From NCBI GenBank assembly GCA_037179515.1, contig JAXCGZ010011617.1:1-64000 (forward strand): 64,000 nt of DNA, written 5' to 3'. Positions 23,490-51,597 of the stretch are shown here, in pieces. The notes beneath the pieces are model-generated. The model ran no database searches and was not told where the DNA came from. It saw nothing but the letters and a program-made list of their open reading frames with translations. Origin of the DNA: Halocaridina rubra (taxonomy: Eukaryota; Arthropoda; Malacostraca; Decapoda; Atyidae). The position numbers and the translations under genes are program-made. Positions within the stretch are counted from its first letter, which is position 1, and every line of letters starts with the position of its first letter.

Positions 23490-24190
23490 GGTACTATACA
23501 AAAGTATGGAATAAGTGGGTGATGACTGAAGGTTATGGAAATGCAGTGATCATGATTTGTTGATGATTGTGCTTGTGAGCCAAGTTTGTTAGGGTGTGAG
23601 CAAAGAGAGTTCCATGTAATTTGAATGTAGGGAAAACTAAAGGTATGAAAAGTACAGGGAAATTTGATGGCCGGGTGAATGTGAGAGGGATTAGCAAGAG
23701 GCTTGAACATGTATATTTTTTTCTAGTATCTGGAGTTGCATGTCATTATGGAAGGAGTGAATGCAGTAAATGTATGGGTGGCATGTAAAGTGTGATGAGA
23801 TATAGTTATGTGGGAATGGATGAGCGGGAAGAAAAGGTTGTATGGAGAAGGTATTGTGCCTCCAGAAAAGTATGGTGCATAGACTTGAAATGAAATACAG
23901 GATGAAACATGTAGCATGTCATGAAGATGAGGTGTTTGAGAAGTGCAACAAATATGTCAAGAATGGATATGTTAGACCAGTCCCAAGTTATGTAGGCATA
24001 TGGAAAGTGAATGATGGAAAACTAGCAAAAAGTAAGGAATATATCTTTCATGAAGACCCAAAAATGAAATTTAAAGAGCAATGGATGCACATGGTACATC
24101 TAGGGAGCAGAGAAGAGACTGCAAGAGAAAGGGATGTATGGATGATGTTATCCAAAGGAAATATACTGCACCTGTTTACACAGTAAGACA
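23490..24190 (+). pseudogene. Degenerate LINE remnant
   Basis: Broken frames resemble the part of RTE-type reverse transcriptases after the active site (GKFDGRVNVRGISKRLEHVY). A 114-codon ORF at 23842-24186 follows (VLCLQKSMVHRLEMKYRMKH, then EVFEKCNKYVKNGYV, HLGSREETARERD). The last part looks like a repeat-borne reading frame, but I cannot name its family. It is probably non-functional. Confidence 0.45.
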
Positions 24191-24257
24191 AAAGCAATGT
24201 GGTGATGATTGTGGAGATCTTTCATACCTAAGGTGTTAAAAAATTCAATTGGGAAAA

Positions 24258-24320
24258 GGGTCTGTTGATGAGTGTGTGCTTTGACTCAGCCACTCCCCAT
24301 ACAAGGGGGATTACATTCTT
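24258..24320 (+). repeat. R3 repeat fragment
   Basis: It contains gtgctttgactcagccactc and then ccatacaagggggatta, matching the ends of the copies at 1968-2150 and 58498-58702. Confidence 0.5.
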
Positions 24321-25059
24321 CGTACATGTGTGGACTGAATGTGTTCTATGAAGCCAGTCTATGCTTGAAATAGAAATTTTTTATCCCCTAGCAGCTTTAA
24401 ATTTTTCACCTTTTCCACAAAACTGCATAAATTCCTTAGCCTAGTTCTGTTGCTCTACTCACTTGCAAGTTCGTCTTCTCATGTTCAAATCTGTTAGTCG
24501 TCGTCTCACTAATTACGCGAATAATTGCTTCCACCAAAGGCCAAGGAGGTAAAAATTCATGCTAAGTAAGGACCCTTTTATAAATATGTCAATACTTTGC
24601 GTATAACCTATTCCCAACCTCGCATGTATGGTAATGTATTCCAAATCTTATATTACGAGTAAACTGTACATGCTCTTCAGTAATATAAAATAAAAACAAT
24701 TATTGTACATACAGCACAACAATAATGTTTAAAAATGTTAAACATATAAGTGAACAGGTTTACTAAACCTCTATCTGAAAAATATGTATCATAATAAACA
24801 GTTAGGTTACTTTCGTGTACAGCATTACAAAATCTGTACCTACTGCAGAGTGAAATAAATGTAAAAAACAAGGACTAACTACAGTAATATCAAAGAATGA
24901 AACATTGTGATGATTATAGCTACAAAAATAAATTCTGAAGAAACCACTATCTGACATCGATATTTCAATATGTAATTCTCTCTCTCTTCCTATATCTTAA
25001 CATTTACCAAGATCACACCACTACTGATTTGAAAATTTTTCAGGTTATGGGACTTTAAA

Positions 25060-25470
25060 GAGCTATGCAGCCATTCCTTCTTTGCTGAGTATGCTAGCAC
25101 CTCCACTGATACTGTCATACAGTTTAAGCACTTTTTCACAAAAGATATATCCGACAATGACATCCTCTTGCACCAAGTTCTTTTGCCACAAGTTTAATGT
25201 TTTCTCCGTTTTCACAAACACTGTATCATGAACTTGAGAAACCATTTTTGATATTGCAAGAAAAAAACACTTAACATTACTATGAATTTAGTTTCCCCTA
25301 GATTTACTGAGCAAATGCTAGACTCACTTCCCTCCATTTTAGTGCCACTTTTGGTGTTGACATCCTTTTCAAGTGGTCTGCAACTTCTAAATCTTGCTGT
25401 AAACTTAACACAGCTCTAGCCTTCTTGGGTTTATCGTCACTACCCTTAGTACTCAATTTCTACGGCAACA
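25060..25470 (-). pseudogene. Possible Tigger/pogo-like transposase remnant
   Basis: The minus strand has a 60-codon frame (FVKTEKTLNLWQKNLVQED, then GYIFCEKVLKLYD and SGGASILSKEG). It resembles the linker between the helix-turn-helix halves of CENP-B-type transposases (Trp-rich, followed by an xAxxLF-like helix). The upstream frame (KPKKARAVLSLQQDLEVADH) is separated by stops. No catalytic domain is seen, so the assignment is weak. Confidence 0.3.
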
Positions 25471-25479
25471 CTTCAAAAA

Positions 25480-26600
25480 AGGTAAACAAAAATGTGGCAC
25501 AATTCATTAAAGCAATGATGGCAACACGTGTCGTGATTAGAACTTACTCCGAGTATAAGACAAAGACTGACTAACACGTGGAGTTTTTGCATTGTCTTCG
25601 CTCACTCACCTGCCATGCTGCCTTGGTGTGAGCATGAAGTTGTAGCTGAGTGTTCCACACTTATCCCACTTAGTTCTAAAGATTTTCTGATTATATAAAT
25701 TTTTTTAATATATCCAATTCGCGATTAGCCAAAAACGCTTAAATATATTTCGCATAAGCATTGGAATGATTGTACTTTCCTCTACCCTAAAATACAGGTG
25801 AGGTAAATAACAGAGCATTTATTTTTTTTATATGGGATATAAAATTAAAGTAAGGTAAAAATACCATTATGAATAATAAGAATTTCTACTTACCAAAGTC
25901 AGTGGTTCACACTCAAAATGTCCTCTAAGGTTTTGTACAGCCAAGCAGCATACTTATTTCTGGGTCCTTACTTTACAATGCATTGACAAAATTTGCAAAC
26001 CCTTTTAAATAAAAAAAGAGATTCCCTATGAGTAAATTGTAAAAGAGCAAGTAGAGTCAAGATATTTTTATTAGTGAACTGAAATATCTCACTACACATA
26101 AAGCTTACAAAAAAACAAGAGGCATAACTTTTCATATAATGATACAGCATTCCTTTAAAGGAATGGGATTATATTGTACCTAAATAGATACAGAAGAGTT
26201 AGAAAAAAGTAAAAATAAAGAAAGGTGAGTTGAACATACATTCATCCTATTCTGGGGTGAAAACAGAAGGCGCAAAAAATATAAATAATTAAAAATAGTA
26301 AGATTAATTCTGTAATGATTAAAAAAAAAGGTGTCCCTTTGCTAATATCTTTGTTGAGACAAAAAATAAATGTGTCGAAGTCACTCCAGAATAGAATGCT
26401 GCCTTACAGTATGTATTCTACATTGAAGATCTGTTCTAGCTGTGAATTAATCACTAGGCCGCCTTTTTTTTTTTTCATCAAATCCTATCACCCAAGAGTA
26501 CAATCTGTAAAACTTCTTGTATAATATATAAAAAAGTGTGGAGTGAGAGGCTGTGGGGAGAGAAATGCACCAGGCCACGTGGACTTCTTCAAAAAGAGAC
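25480..26600. other. AT-rich intergenic stretch
   Basis: No supported gene, tandem repeat or mobile-element terminus was seen. Short ORFs here are AT-rich and lack similarity to anything I recognise. Confidence 0.5.
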
Positions 26601-26611
26601 GATGCCCATGG

Positions 26612-26684
26612 TTTATTCAGTGGGATCCGTTTATATACAGTGTGAGAAGAACATGACTGAATACACCACTGCTAAATATTTATT
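26612..26684 (-). terminator. lig: Candidate polyadenylation signals of lingerer
   Basis: TTTATT, that is AATAAA on the minus strand, occurs at 26679-26684 and 26612-26617, about 490-560 bp beyond the stop codon. This gives a plausible 3' UTR of about 0.55 kb. Confidence 0.35.
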
Positions 26685-27170
26685 TGTCCATTTTTGTAAA
26701 CATCATGGACCACTTCCATAAAGAGTAGACCTAGAATGGGGCATTTAGGAATGGCTTGTCTCAATTCTTTAATTATTCCTTTAATCAACTACGGTACATC
26801 TGAGACAAGCAAATCCTTACAGTAATTTTTTTTTTTTTTTTTTTGCACTGACTACAGGACAAAGAATATTTAGTAAATATCCATTCTTGTACATGACAAA
26901 CATTTCATTTATACAACAGTCTTCTGTGAGCGCATTTTCATAACTAAAAATAAAAATAAAAAATAAAAATAAAATAAACTGAAGCTCCGGATGCTGAGAG
27001 GCACCGAAATACTCAACTTTTTTTTTTTTACCATTGTTTTTTTATCGTCACCACATACAATAATTATTGTATCAGGCCATGTGACTTTGAAAAGAAAAGA
27101 CTATACACCTTCAATTTTTCAAATTTTCTTTGTCAAGTAAAAAGTTTCTGCAGATGATGTCAAGTTACCC

Positions 27171-40164
<12,994 letters not shown>

Positions 40165-41324
40165 CTTAATATGCTAATATATGTACACTTTGTATATACA
40201 AGTGCTGTAAAGAAAAGTGGGAAAGATTTACTTAGAATCCTCCACTGACACATTTAGCATAATACCAAATATTCTTACGACTTTTTCTGTATACTGAACT
40301 TACAAACACACACACAAACTTGCATACACGAACACACATGACCAGGAAGTGTTGGTAATCATACAGAAAAATAAATACTTAAAATGAGTAGACTAATGCA
40401 GCATATCTGGCCAAGAATCATCAAGTAATACAAAATGTTAAACACAAACCATATAATGTATTATCTCTAAATTAATGGAACTGGAATAATAAGCTAAAAG
40501 CAAACTCGCAGAAATAGAAGACAACAATCAGAATCTCAAACCAGGTTATGAAGCACGGGGAACAGTAAGAAAGTACCTCAAGCTTATTTCTTTTCTTTAT
40601 TTTAATATTGAACAGTGAAATAATCAAACAACAACAATCCTAATGGAAACCTGTCACTACGTCCAACGAAGGGCTAAAAACCCTTGACAGTCGCTTTCCA
40701 AATCGTGCGCTATACCACTGAACTATCACGAATCATACTGTTTAAATTGATTTCTGGGAACATTTTAATAGTAACCATTTCTTCAACAAAAAATATATGC
40801 CAATCAACAGTAATTAAAAGCTTAACCTAAACCCATTGCAATCATACAGGTACTGTATTTACAATTACGTATCAAATCCTTCTTTGACTTGCTATTATTG
40901 TAAAATAAATACTAGTAAACTCTAAGGAGATAAAATTAAAAAACCTTAATATTATAACGAGCACTGTGAATAGTAATATTCGTACAGTATGTGGTTTCTT
41001 AAAGAAATATCAAAGATTAAAAAAAAAAATCATTCTTTGTGGCTCTCTAAAATAAACTAACAATTTTCAACAATATAATCTAATCATTCAATTTATTTCT
41101 TTTCATCACTGATCAAATTTCACTCACTCAAGTAAGTTTTTCTGTATGAAAACCTCATAAACATAAACCTGTGCTAATTCTGAACTTTTTTTAAATAGCA
41201 CAGGGCTACCAGAAGCTATCGCAATTACGAAAATAAACAAGGGTAAGTCTTACCGCTTACGTCAAAACTTACTTAAGCAATACATGAGTAAAAATATATT
41301 TCAATGCTCTTGTGTTTCAATTTT

Positions 41325-41482
41325 GGGGGCCAAAGTAACTCAATAGTTAGAGATCAACTCAGAAGGTGACAAACCTATGTCTGATTCCACCCCTGGCCGT
41401 AAGTAAGGGCATCCAGCCTCAAATCCTCAGCTCTTAGCTTTCTGTCTCCACCCATATTTGAATAGACATTACTAGAGATACA
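41325..41482 (+). mobile_element. SINE-1 copy
   Basis: The head is ctcaatagttagagatcaac, then gtctgattccac (box-B-like) and agtaagggcatccagcctc. The end is diverged: catatttgaatagacattac. Confidence 0.65.
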
Positions 41483-41575
41483 AAAACGAAAAAACAAACG
41501 TATTTTAATTTCACTCGGAAGTGGGAATGCAAACATTTACCAAACATTATCATTTTTAATATTCAACAGAACCAA

Positions 41576-41737
41576 TGGCCGTTATGGCCGAGTGCTAACG
41601 ATTGTGACTTTGATTCGTCAGCTTGTGGGTTCAAGGCCTGCCAAGGTCTAAGGTTGGAAAGGGCATTCATTGAGGGTAAAGGTGGCACTTGCCAAAACCA
41701 AAGTCCTTCATAAGAAGGCACCATCCTAGCTAGCCCT
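41576..41737 (+). mobile_element. SINE-2 copy (tRNA-derived)
   Basis: The head gttatggccgagtgctaacg resembles a Leu/Ser-type tRNA box A, and tgggttcaaggcc is box-B-like. The body (agggcattcattgagggtaa, then caaagtccttcataagaagg and accatcctagc) is shared with 51255-51445. Confidence 0.65.
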
Positions 41738-42344
41738 TAACTGATTAATTTTTTTAACATTGCGCGTCATACTGGATCTAATTTCTTTAATTAACTGAAA
41801 ATATAAGATGTTTACACACCATAAATCTTAATTTAAACTCAATATAATGATTAAGTATATGAAAAAATAACTGTCAAAAACTCGATTTGATGGCATTTTC
41901 TGGTCAATTATGAGTTATCTTGTTGGTAATGTACACACACAATATGGTCTATCACTAGATATCTCTTATGGAGGTGTACAAACATACGCTTTAATACTAA
42001 AACGGCAGCAATCTCTGCTACCAGACGTACGAGATACTTAGTAGAAGCCGAAAACAACACTTTAGATGACAAAATATTTCATATTAGTAATAAATTAGCA
42101 TTTAGCTTCTTCACGAGATATGTCGTGGAAAGTCCAAAGTTTTTGGGAAACAGACCACGATATATCTTGGGTTTAGTATGTTAAGGGGTTAATAGAAAAG
42201 GGTGTAATACATAAGCAACTGGAGGTCATTTGACGAAAACTATAAAAATCAACAATCAACATTCCAAGTTATTAGGTACTATAAAGTGAATGAGCATACC
42301 TCACCTGACTACCCAACTCAATATTTATGGACCCCGAGCAAAAG

Positions 42345-42620
42345 GATCTTTGGCGTAATTCAATCCTAAGAAGTTGCAACTCAGAAGAGAAGCAGCAAAA
42401 GTAGCCCAACTGCCACAACCAACACCTGCCCATCATGGGGCACGAGAACCTTGGAGAGGCTTTGGTCATTTGGGGGATCCCCTCAAGGCAACACACAATA
42501 ATGGTCATTTCCTACACTGAGAAATGACTTTCCGACAGTCATGTCTCAAAGACTCTTTCAAGCTGGAGACATCGAGAGTAAAATTGGAAATACATGCAAC
42601 ACACAATCACATATGCCACC
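42345..42620 (+). repeat. Dispersed repeat R4, copy 2
   Basis: It matches blocks of 15471-15800: cacgagaaccttggagaggc, tttggtcatttggg, ggcaacacacaataatgg, agtcatgtctcaaagactc and ggagacatcgagag. Confidence 0.45.
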
Positions 42621-43440
42621 AATTCAACATACACTCCATGATAGCTCTGTGAGAAAGTCCAGGATTGATTGGTGGTCTTCCTTGGAGACTTGGGGCTGTT
42701 TGGCCAGGCAGGTAAGGGAAAAAAAAAACATCCTACATCTTGCTAGTCTAATCATATACACTTTACGTTACGCACAGTTTTCAGATATGGTGGTACCCAT
42801 TATGTAAATTTTGATAATCCAACAGTTTCCCATCAACAAATTACAGGAAAATTTTCTTATATTCTATTCACCAATTAAATAATATTCTTCTATGCCATAA
42901 ACACTATATTCTTTGTGTGTTACAGTATACTTTATGGATATATACTGTATACTGTACAGCATTATTGATCGGAATTGGTTTACATGCAAAAAGATTATTA
43001 ATAAGGCAAAACCCAAATCATTTGATTATGCAAATCATTAAATGCAAACTCCAGCTTTCTTCAGGATAATGAGTCTCAGTGCTAGACTTTCTATGAAACT
43101 TTTCCCTCTATTTTTCTCCGTGTCAGGCAATATTTTAAGCAATTAACTATAATATAAAGTTGGATATGGTTTGTTCAATTTCTCAGTCAAGAAACTAAGT
43201 GTATAATTTTTTTTTTTTTTTTTTTTTGGTTGGTTGGTTGGTTTAGATAGTTTGTCGGTTATATAATTTTCATTTCACTCGCTTCGGGGTTTGAAAGTAA
43301 ACATTTAACATTTTCAACACACAAACATTCCTCACATCATGGATACACTTCATAAATGATAAATAATCGAGTATTCGAGGTAGTAAATGACGAGGGAGAG
43401 GAACCCCATCATTTATTCACAACTACTTTTTCGCACCGTT

Positions 43441-43553
43441 TTGTCACAATTAGCCCCATGAGTGGACACAGACATGTTAGAGCTGGGGAATTACGACTGG
43501 ATGCCATTCCTAACGACCCAAGGGAGAACTACCACTAAGCTACCGCGGCCCCC
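43441..43553 (-). mobile_element. SINE-1 copy, reversed
   Basis: It runs from tcacaattagccccatgagt through ggatgccattcctaacgac to a short reversed head, ccactaagctaccgcggcc. Confidence 0.65.
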
Positions 43554-43913
43554 AATTTCACCACTACGGAAGTAGATCCGGGGAATCCACTGATTACAAA
43601 ATTTCCTTTTCATGGAAAAATAGGAATTTGATCACCATCTTATTTAAATCTAGAGATTAAATATGAATAATACCGATTTGAAAACATAGATACAGTAGGC
43701 CTATGTCGGAGAAAATGAGGCCTAACCTACGTAAATGAGGGGGGGATATGACCAGGGAGAAGACACTAGCAGATTGTAAACAAAGGTAAAGGGAGCAACA
43801 AGCAGAGACGAACAAAGATCAAGAACCCTTTCCAAACGCCTCCCAGAATATAATAACCACCCGTCTGCCATCCTACTCTTTCTCCTTCACGCCCTGGAGA
43901 AATGAGTACTCGA

Positions 43914-44330
43914 ACTTCCGGCAGATAAAGAGATGAAATAAATAAGAAGAGGCAGACGACGACGCCATTTGCACTCGGTGGGAAACATCCTCAGCTGAAT
44001 TACACACCGGGTAATAAGTCTTATTTTCACGTATTTTAGAGAATTTGGAGCTTTTTAAACTGCATCAAAGGAAAATTCATGCTATTGACATCATAGATAC
44101 TAAATTAAGAAGAGATTGGTAGTCACGGAACGGCAAAATTTACACTCTAATTTCACTGTGTGTTCGTATTTACCTAGGAAAATGCGCTCACAAAAGCTAT
44201 ACACAGGTCACGTGACCGTAAGTACGGAGCGCATGCGCACTCGCGCGAATATGACGTTTATCCACTGAACACAAAATATCTGGATTGATAATATTCGTGT
44301 AGCTATTTTGGCGGCCATTTTGCAATAATC
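43914..44330 (-). promoter_or_regulatory. lig: Candidate lingerer promoter with NRF1, CLEAR/E-box, YY1 and ETS motifs
   Basis: Motifs in an otherwise AT-rich area: ACTTCCGG (ETS, 43914-43921); the perfect 12-bp palindrome ggtcacgtgacc (44206-44217), which contains a CLEAR-type GTCACGTGAC; gcgcatgcgc (44229-44238, NRF1 palindrome) followed by CpG-rich cactcgcgcgaa; a gacgt half-CRE; and ggcggccattttg (44311-44323, YY1-like). A donor-like cctag|gtaaat on the minus strand at 44174 could end a noncoding first exon. The position about 4 kb upstream of the lingerer ATG makes it the likely promoter. The motifs are seen; their function is inferred. Confidence 0.45.
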
Positions 44331-44836
44331 CCATGAATGTTGGATAATTATTTCTTCAAGAGGCATATTACAGAGGGTTTATGCTTCAAAATTACGATCT
44401 GTAATTAATTAGATGTGCCTGAAACTATTCTAGCCTTAATATTATATGGAAATTTGCTTTCAAAAAAATACTACCGAGATTTACATTATTCTTGACAGAT
44501 CGCAAACTAATTCAAACTAATATAATTGCAGGACTTAAATCCAGATCCATTATTGAAGAACAGTATATTCATGCTATGCCATAGAATCCTGTCACTTGCT
44601 AAAATATTACTTCTTGAAATGATCCTAATATCACCACGGCATATAAAATATTAATAATAATAATATTAATATTGTGACAGATTGCTGAAAGTTAGCAAAT
44701 ATCTTATTAACATTTGTAAAATATTAACACTTAACATCTTTCCTTACTGGTCTCCTGGTTATTTTTTTTATTCAGTTTCATTAAACATTCAGAATATTTT
44801 CATTTAGTAAGTCATAGCCTTATCTTAAAGAATTTT

Positions 44837-44887
<51 letters not shown>

Positions 44888-44904
44888 TATAATAATTATA
44901 ATAA

Positions 44905-44959
<55 letters not shown>

Positions 44960-46130
44960 TTTGTTGTGACTGAGAGATACCCTATCTAGACTACGCTATC
45001 TATGGACTTATCTAGTGGAACGTTTTCTTTTACTATAAGATTTTCTCTCTTATAATTTCATTCTTTATCATTATTTCGTTGTGGGATTTAGCTATCTGTA
45101 TACACATATATATAATTAAAATATTCTCATTACACATTTAAACATTTACGACACATTCATTCTGGCAACAGTATCTGAGGGTTTAATAATACGGAAAAAA
45201 GACGTTTCATTTTGCAGTATTATACAGGTATAACTTTTAGATTTTCATTCATTGCATTTCTTGAGTGTAAAATGTAAAAGAGTCTCATGTCATTTTTCCG
45301 TAAACGTAATTTGGTGACATAAAAGCAATTCTAATTTACAGGTAATGGGGTAATTGACCTTGACGAGAGAGAAAAAAATTTCTTTTTTTAGAACTTGTTT
45401 AAATACTCTTCGATACTTTGAATAACAGATGAAAATAAATGTGTAATTTATACAAAAATGAAGTAAGAAATATTAATACTGTTATATATAATATTCTCAC
45501 TGAACTAAAAAAGAAATATTTTGTAAGCTATGAGACAAATTATGACTTTACAATGCTTTTAGCGTAATTTCAGACAGAAAAAAAAATTAGGATAATAGGC
45601 CTAATGATTACTAAAAAAAAATAGTTTTAATATTGCATTGATTTTATTCACTGCAGTTCTGATTAATTGGAATATATAGGTTTGTCCACGATAACCTTGC
45701 CAAAAATCAATTCCTGGCTAGGCCTAAATGCAATAATTAAGGTTCTTGTAGTCAAACATGTAATAAAAACAATTTCTTTTTTATTATAGTGTGTAAATAC
45801 ATAACTGAAAATGACCTTATGGTTACTTTAGGTTAAAGGTTGCCGTTTAGGCCTATGCACTGACTAAAAAGTTATAAATAGTTATTACAAAGGTATCATC
45901 TCATTTGAAATATTTTAAATGTATAATGTGGTTTTATAAATGTATTACTAGGTCTACTCTCGCCAATCCTTGACAGAAAGCAGATTAATGACATCCTCAT
46001 AAATCCCTTTAATCCACTAAATACATATAGCGTTTATTTTTACAATATATATACAATAGAACAGACATCACAGGAAGGTCTTATACATTTTATGTAAAAA
46101 TGTATTTGCAATGTTAATAACAATTATTAC
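44330..46130. other. AT-rich stretch, no gene seen
   Basis: It contains an (AAT)n microsatellite at about 44842-44962 and otherwise only low-complexity AT-rich sequence. No ORF or shared repeat was recognised. Confidence 0.55.
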
Positions 46131-46165
46131 CTTATAAGCATGAATGGAATTTTCGTAAAATATAT

Positions 46166-46578
<413 letters not shown>

Positions 46579-47041
46579 CGGGTACCGAATTTATTCAGTT
46601 TTCGTGATTGAAAACGTATAATCGTTTTTTATATCTAGGAAATGGTGCCATGTATGAGGTGTACAGAACCTTTTGCTTGGAGTGGGGGGTTATTAAATAA
46701 CGCATAATAAATAGTACGTGTACAGAATAATTTATTAAATAAAGTATGACTGAAATATAGAAAATCTATCACGCTTTCAAAAATTGTAATTCCTCTTCGC
46801 ATTCCGTACCGAAGAATCAATGGCTAATTTTCGGCTCTCATTGATCTCTTGTGAATCATTTGCATTGCTTCCTCGTCGCTTCCCACACGACTTTGCAGTG
46901 ATATTTTTTGTTTTCCTGTGAGATTTTTTTCAGCGCATTAGAACCAAAGGTCGTGTAGACGTTACTATATCCCTTTTTCAATATGTTAGTTACACAACGT
47001 TCACATCACCCCAGTTTATTGGTGATCTACGTCAGGGTAGC

Positions 47042-47366
47042 AAAACGTAGCTCCAGCTTCCATGGCCTCACGGTATGCATTTCTCAGGATTAAGTCACCA
47101 ACATGAATAGCTTCACGGTCTCAAACATTGAAAGCCATAGGGGCAAACTTATCAGCAAACGATATCTGGAAGCTATGAAGAGCAATGTTAGAAAATAACA
47201 AAAAATGTGTTATTTTCTAACATTGCTCTTCATAGCTTTCAGATATCGTTTGCTGATTGGTTTGCCCCTATGGCTTTCAATGTTTGAGCCCGTGAAGCTA
47301 TTCATGTTGGTGACTTAATCCTGAGAAATGCATACCGTGAGGCCATGGAAGCTGGAGCTACGTTTT
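47042..47366. repeat. Near-perfect inverted repeat, 158-bp arms, 9-nt loop
   Basis: The left arm is 47042-47199, the loop 47200-47208 and the right arm 47209-47366. By eye the arms differ at four positions (about 97% identity). Read leftward from the loop, and rightward in the other arm, both arms hold the same protein-like frame with one shared in-frame TGA: SFQISFAD, APMAFNV, stop, REAIHVGDLILRNAYREAME, AGATF. A transcript would form a long hairpin. The protein source was not recognised. Confidence 0.85.
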
Positions 47367-47399
47367 TTTTTTTTTTTTTGTATGACTTTCTCTACAGCT

Positions 47400-48160
47400 C
47401 TCTTTTCTGTTATCGAGCTTATTATTATCAATTCCGCATAATGCTATTCTTTTTATATACTGCAGTATTTGTTTTTCATGTCCCGTACAAGACAGTTTTG
47501 GAATTCTCAGCCATAATTAGCGCCTTTCGAGTCAATGACGCTATATCATATATAAGTGCTGACACCTCATGGAGTTTCCATACTCTCAGACACTGAAGTC
47601 TGTTAGTAGCTCTGCTAAAGTACGGAGGTATTGATTACTGTCTCAGAGGACTTTTAAGCCTGAAGAAATGGTTTTACCAGCATAGTTACTCAGTATACTA
47701 GGGATCAAACAGCTCTAGGTTATCCTTACATTGCGGCGGTGATTACCTGGTTTTTACCTGCCAGGTCGTTGCTTCTGGCATCTGCAGACGCTTCTTCGTG
47801 CTGTGGGCTAGTGCTGCTTGCAACACAGAGGGGAGAACTCAGCACCTGGGGAATTTATCCCGTCCACTGTCCCCGTGCATGGTGGTAATCGCCTTGCAGA
47901 CTCCCCTTCTCATTCTCCCTACCCTAAGCATGAAAAACTATTTGACTATTACTATTATTCTAATTTACATATTCTCTCTAGTATTCTTGGTGGCCGGGCC
48001 CGATGAGGGCATTTTTTTCCGCTCGTCTCGGAGTCAATAATAGTTAAAGTTAAAGTTTGCAGTTTAAACCCTCCTATCAGAGGCATCGACCCTGCTCTGG
48101 CGGGCGTCAGCCGGTGCAAGCCCCAACCCCTCACTGTGGTGTCCAGCAATATCATAAAAA
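47400..48160 (+). other. Unresolved repeat-like stretch, possible LINE remnant
   Basis: It is more GC-rich than its surroundings (gtggccgggcccgatgaggg, ctctggcgggcgtcagccgg). Short frames such as NLHILSSILGGRAR look like decayed mobile-element reading frames. No catalytic motif, terminus or second copy was seen. Confidence 0.3.
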
Positions 48161-49190
48161 AAAGTTTCTTAACTTTTTTCTAAAGTTTTTTCTTTCAAAA
48201 ACTATTTCTTTTAATTACCCTTAGTTATAATTACAAAATAAGTTCCTTAACTACCGAGCCTCTTAATTAACTGCTACTTCAGCTCTTCTGAGTGTCAAAA
48301 TATTTTATATTTTTATAGTTTTGTTGTGTGATGTTACATTATTTTAAACGTTCATGTTATTAGATTTAATTTTTTTGCTCATTTAAGGGTTCTATTTGTT
48401 TGTATGTTATTTAGCTACATGATTACGAACCATTGCTTGGAGAAAGAAAAAAGTGAATATGCAATATCAGGCTCTAAAGCCTTTCATTGTATTATTACAC
48501 TAAAATTTCCTCCTGAAAGTTTTTTTTTTATTTATTTATCAAGTTCTGTTTTTATATATTTGTATTTGTTAGTTTTTTTTATTACTGAGATTCGTGTTTT
48601 TTTTTGTGTGTGAGTAAGATTTGGATTTTTCTTTTTTTTTCATCTATAGTTAATCTGTTGAGGTCAACTGTTTGATGTGGCTTTTACAATTGGTGTAATT
48701 TTTCGTTGATTAGATAAATACAGTTTATATATGAATATATTTAATATTTTTTCCAACTTATGATTAATTTACCTTGATAAATATACAATAATTTTATGTA
48801 AATTACATTATTTGTATAAGCTGGGTATGCCAGTCTGTATAGCGTACGTATACTCTGTCTGTATGAGAGCGCCAGAAGAACTGGAGGGCGAATGTGCTTA
48901 GCTTGCCCTGTTTACGATCCGACTGCGATAGCGTCCATTCCTGAACATAAACTCCTACCTCTTCCTCACTCTCTCTATTTTTTTTTATATATTTATTACC
49001 GATGTGAATTAGTTAATTCGATATAAAAATTAGCCAGATTAGCTCACTCATTCATTAACACGGCCTTTACATTACAGAAGTTACGTTTATTTTAGCCCAT
49101 ATAAATAATTCTATTCCAATATATGTCGATGCCTTTACATAAACTTTATATTCCACTTATGCAACATTTCAGACTGTATGGTAACAGTTC
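48160..49190. other. AT-rich stretch, nothing recognised
   Basis: It is T-rich low-complexity DNA with no supported ORF, repeat or splice structure. Confidence 0.5.
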
Positions 49191-49194
49191 AGTG

Positions 49195-51217
<2,023 letters not shown>

Positions 51218-51254
51218 TGTGTGTGTGTGTGTGTGTATGTGTGTGTGTGTGTGT
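51218..51254. repeat. (GT)n between LINE copy A and SINE-2
   Basis: About 37 bp of GT repeat with one tat interruption separates the 5' break of copy A from the SINE-2 head. Confidence 0.9.
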
Positions 51255-51445
51255 AGTCATCGTGGCTCAAATGGTAACGTCCGCGACTCTGAGGCGTCAG
51301 GTCAAGGGTTCACACCCAGCCACGGTTTGAGGTTAGCAAGGGCATGCACTCAGGGTAAAGAATACATCTGCCAAATCAAGTCCTTCGCAAAAAGGCAACC
51401 GTCCTAGCCTTGGTTGCAAAGGGAGTCCGTGACGTAAAACTGGAA
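51255..51445 (+). mobile_element. SINE-2 copy with (AT)n tail
   Basis: The head is catcgtggctcaaatggtaa, then tcaagggttcacaccc (box-B-like). The body shares gcactcagggtaaaga and aaatcaagtccttcgcaaaa with the copy at 41576. The end, actggaacaaaat, runs straight into the AT repeat. Confidence 0.65.

Positions 51446-51597
<152 letters not shown>

Larger units (their letters stand above)
40205..44173 (-). other. lig: Predicted first intron of lingerer
   Basis: The interval lies between the acceptor at 40205 and a candidate donor at 44173 (minus strand cctag|gtaaat). It holds a reversed tRNA-like head (about 40660-40735), SINE-1 copies, a SINE-2 copy and repeat R4, and no supported exon. The intron is inferred, because the noncoding first exon has no direct evidence. 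Confidence 0.4.

Noticed and set aside
26827..26846. T-run at 26.83 kb as a retrocopy poly(A) tail
   Set aside because: It lies within the predicted lingerer 3' UTR with no processed gene copy next to it.
51218..51260. Start [11 protein letters not shown] of the long frame at 51260-49662
   Set aside because: These codons are the flanking (CA)n repeat. The LINE coding sequence begins only at the 5' break.
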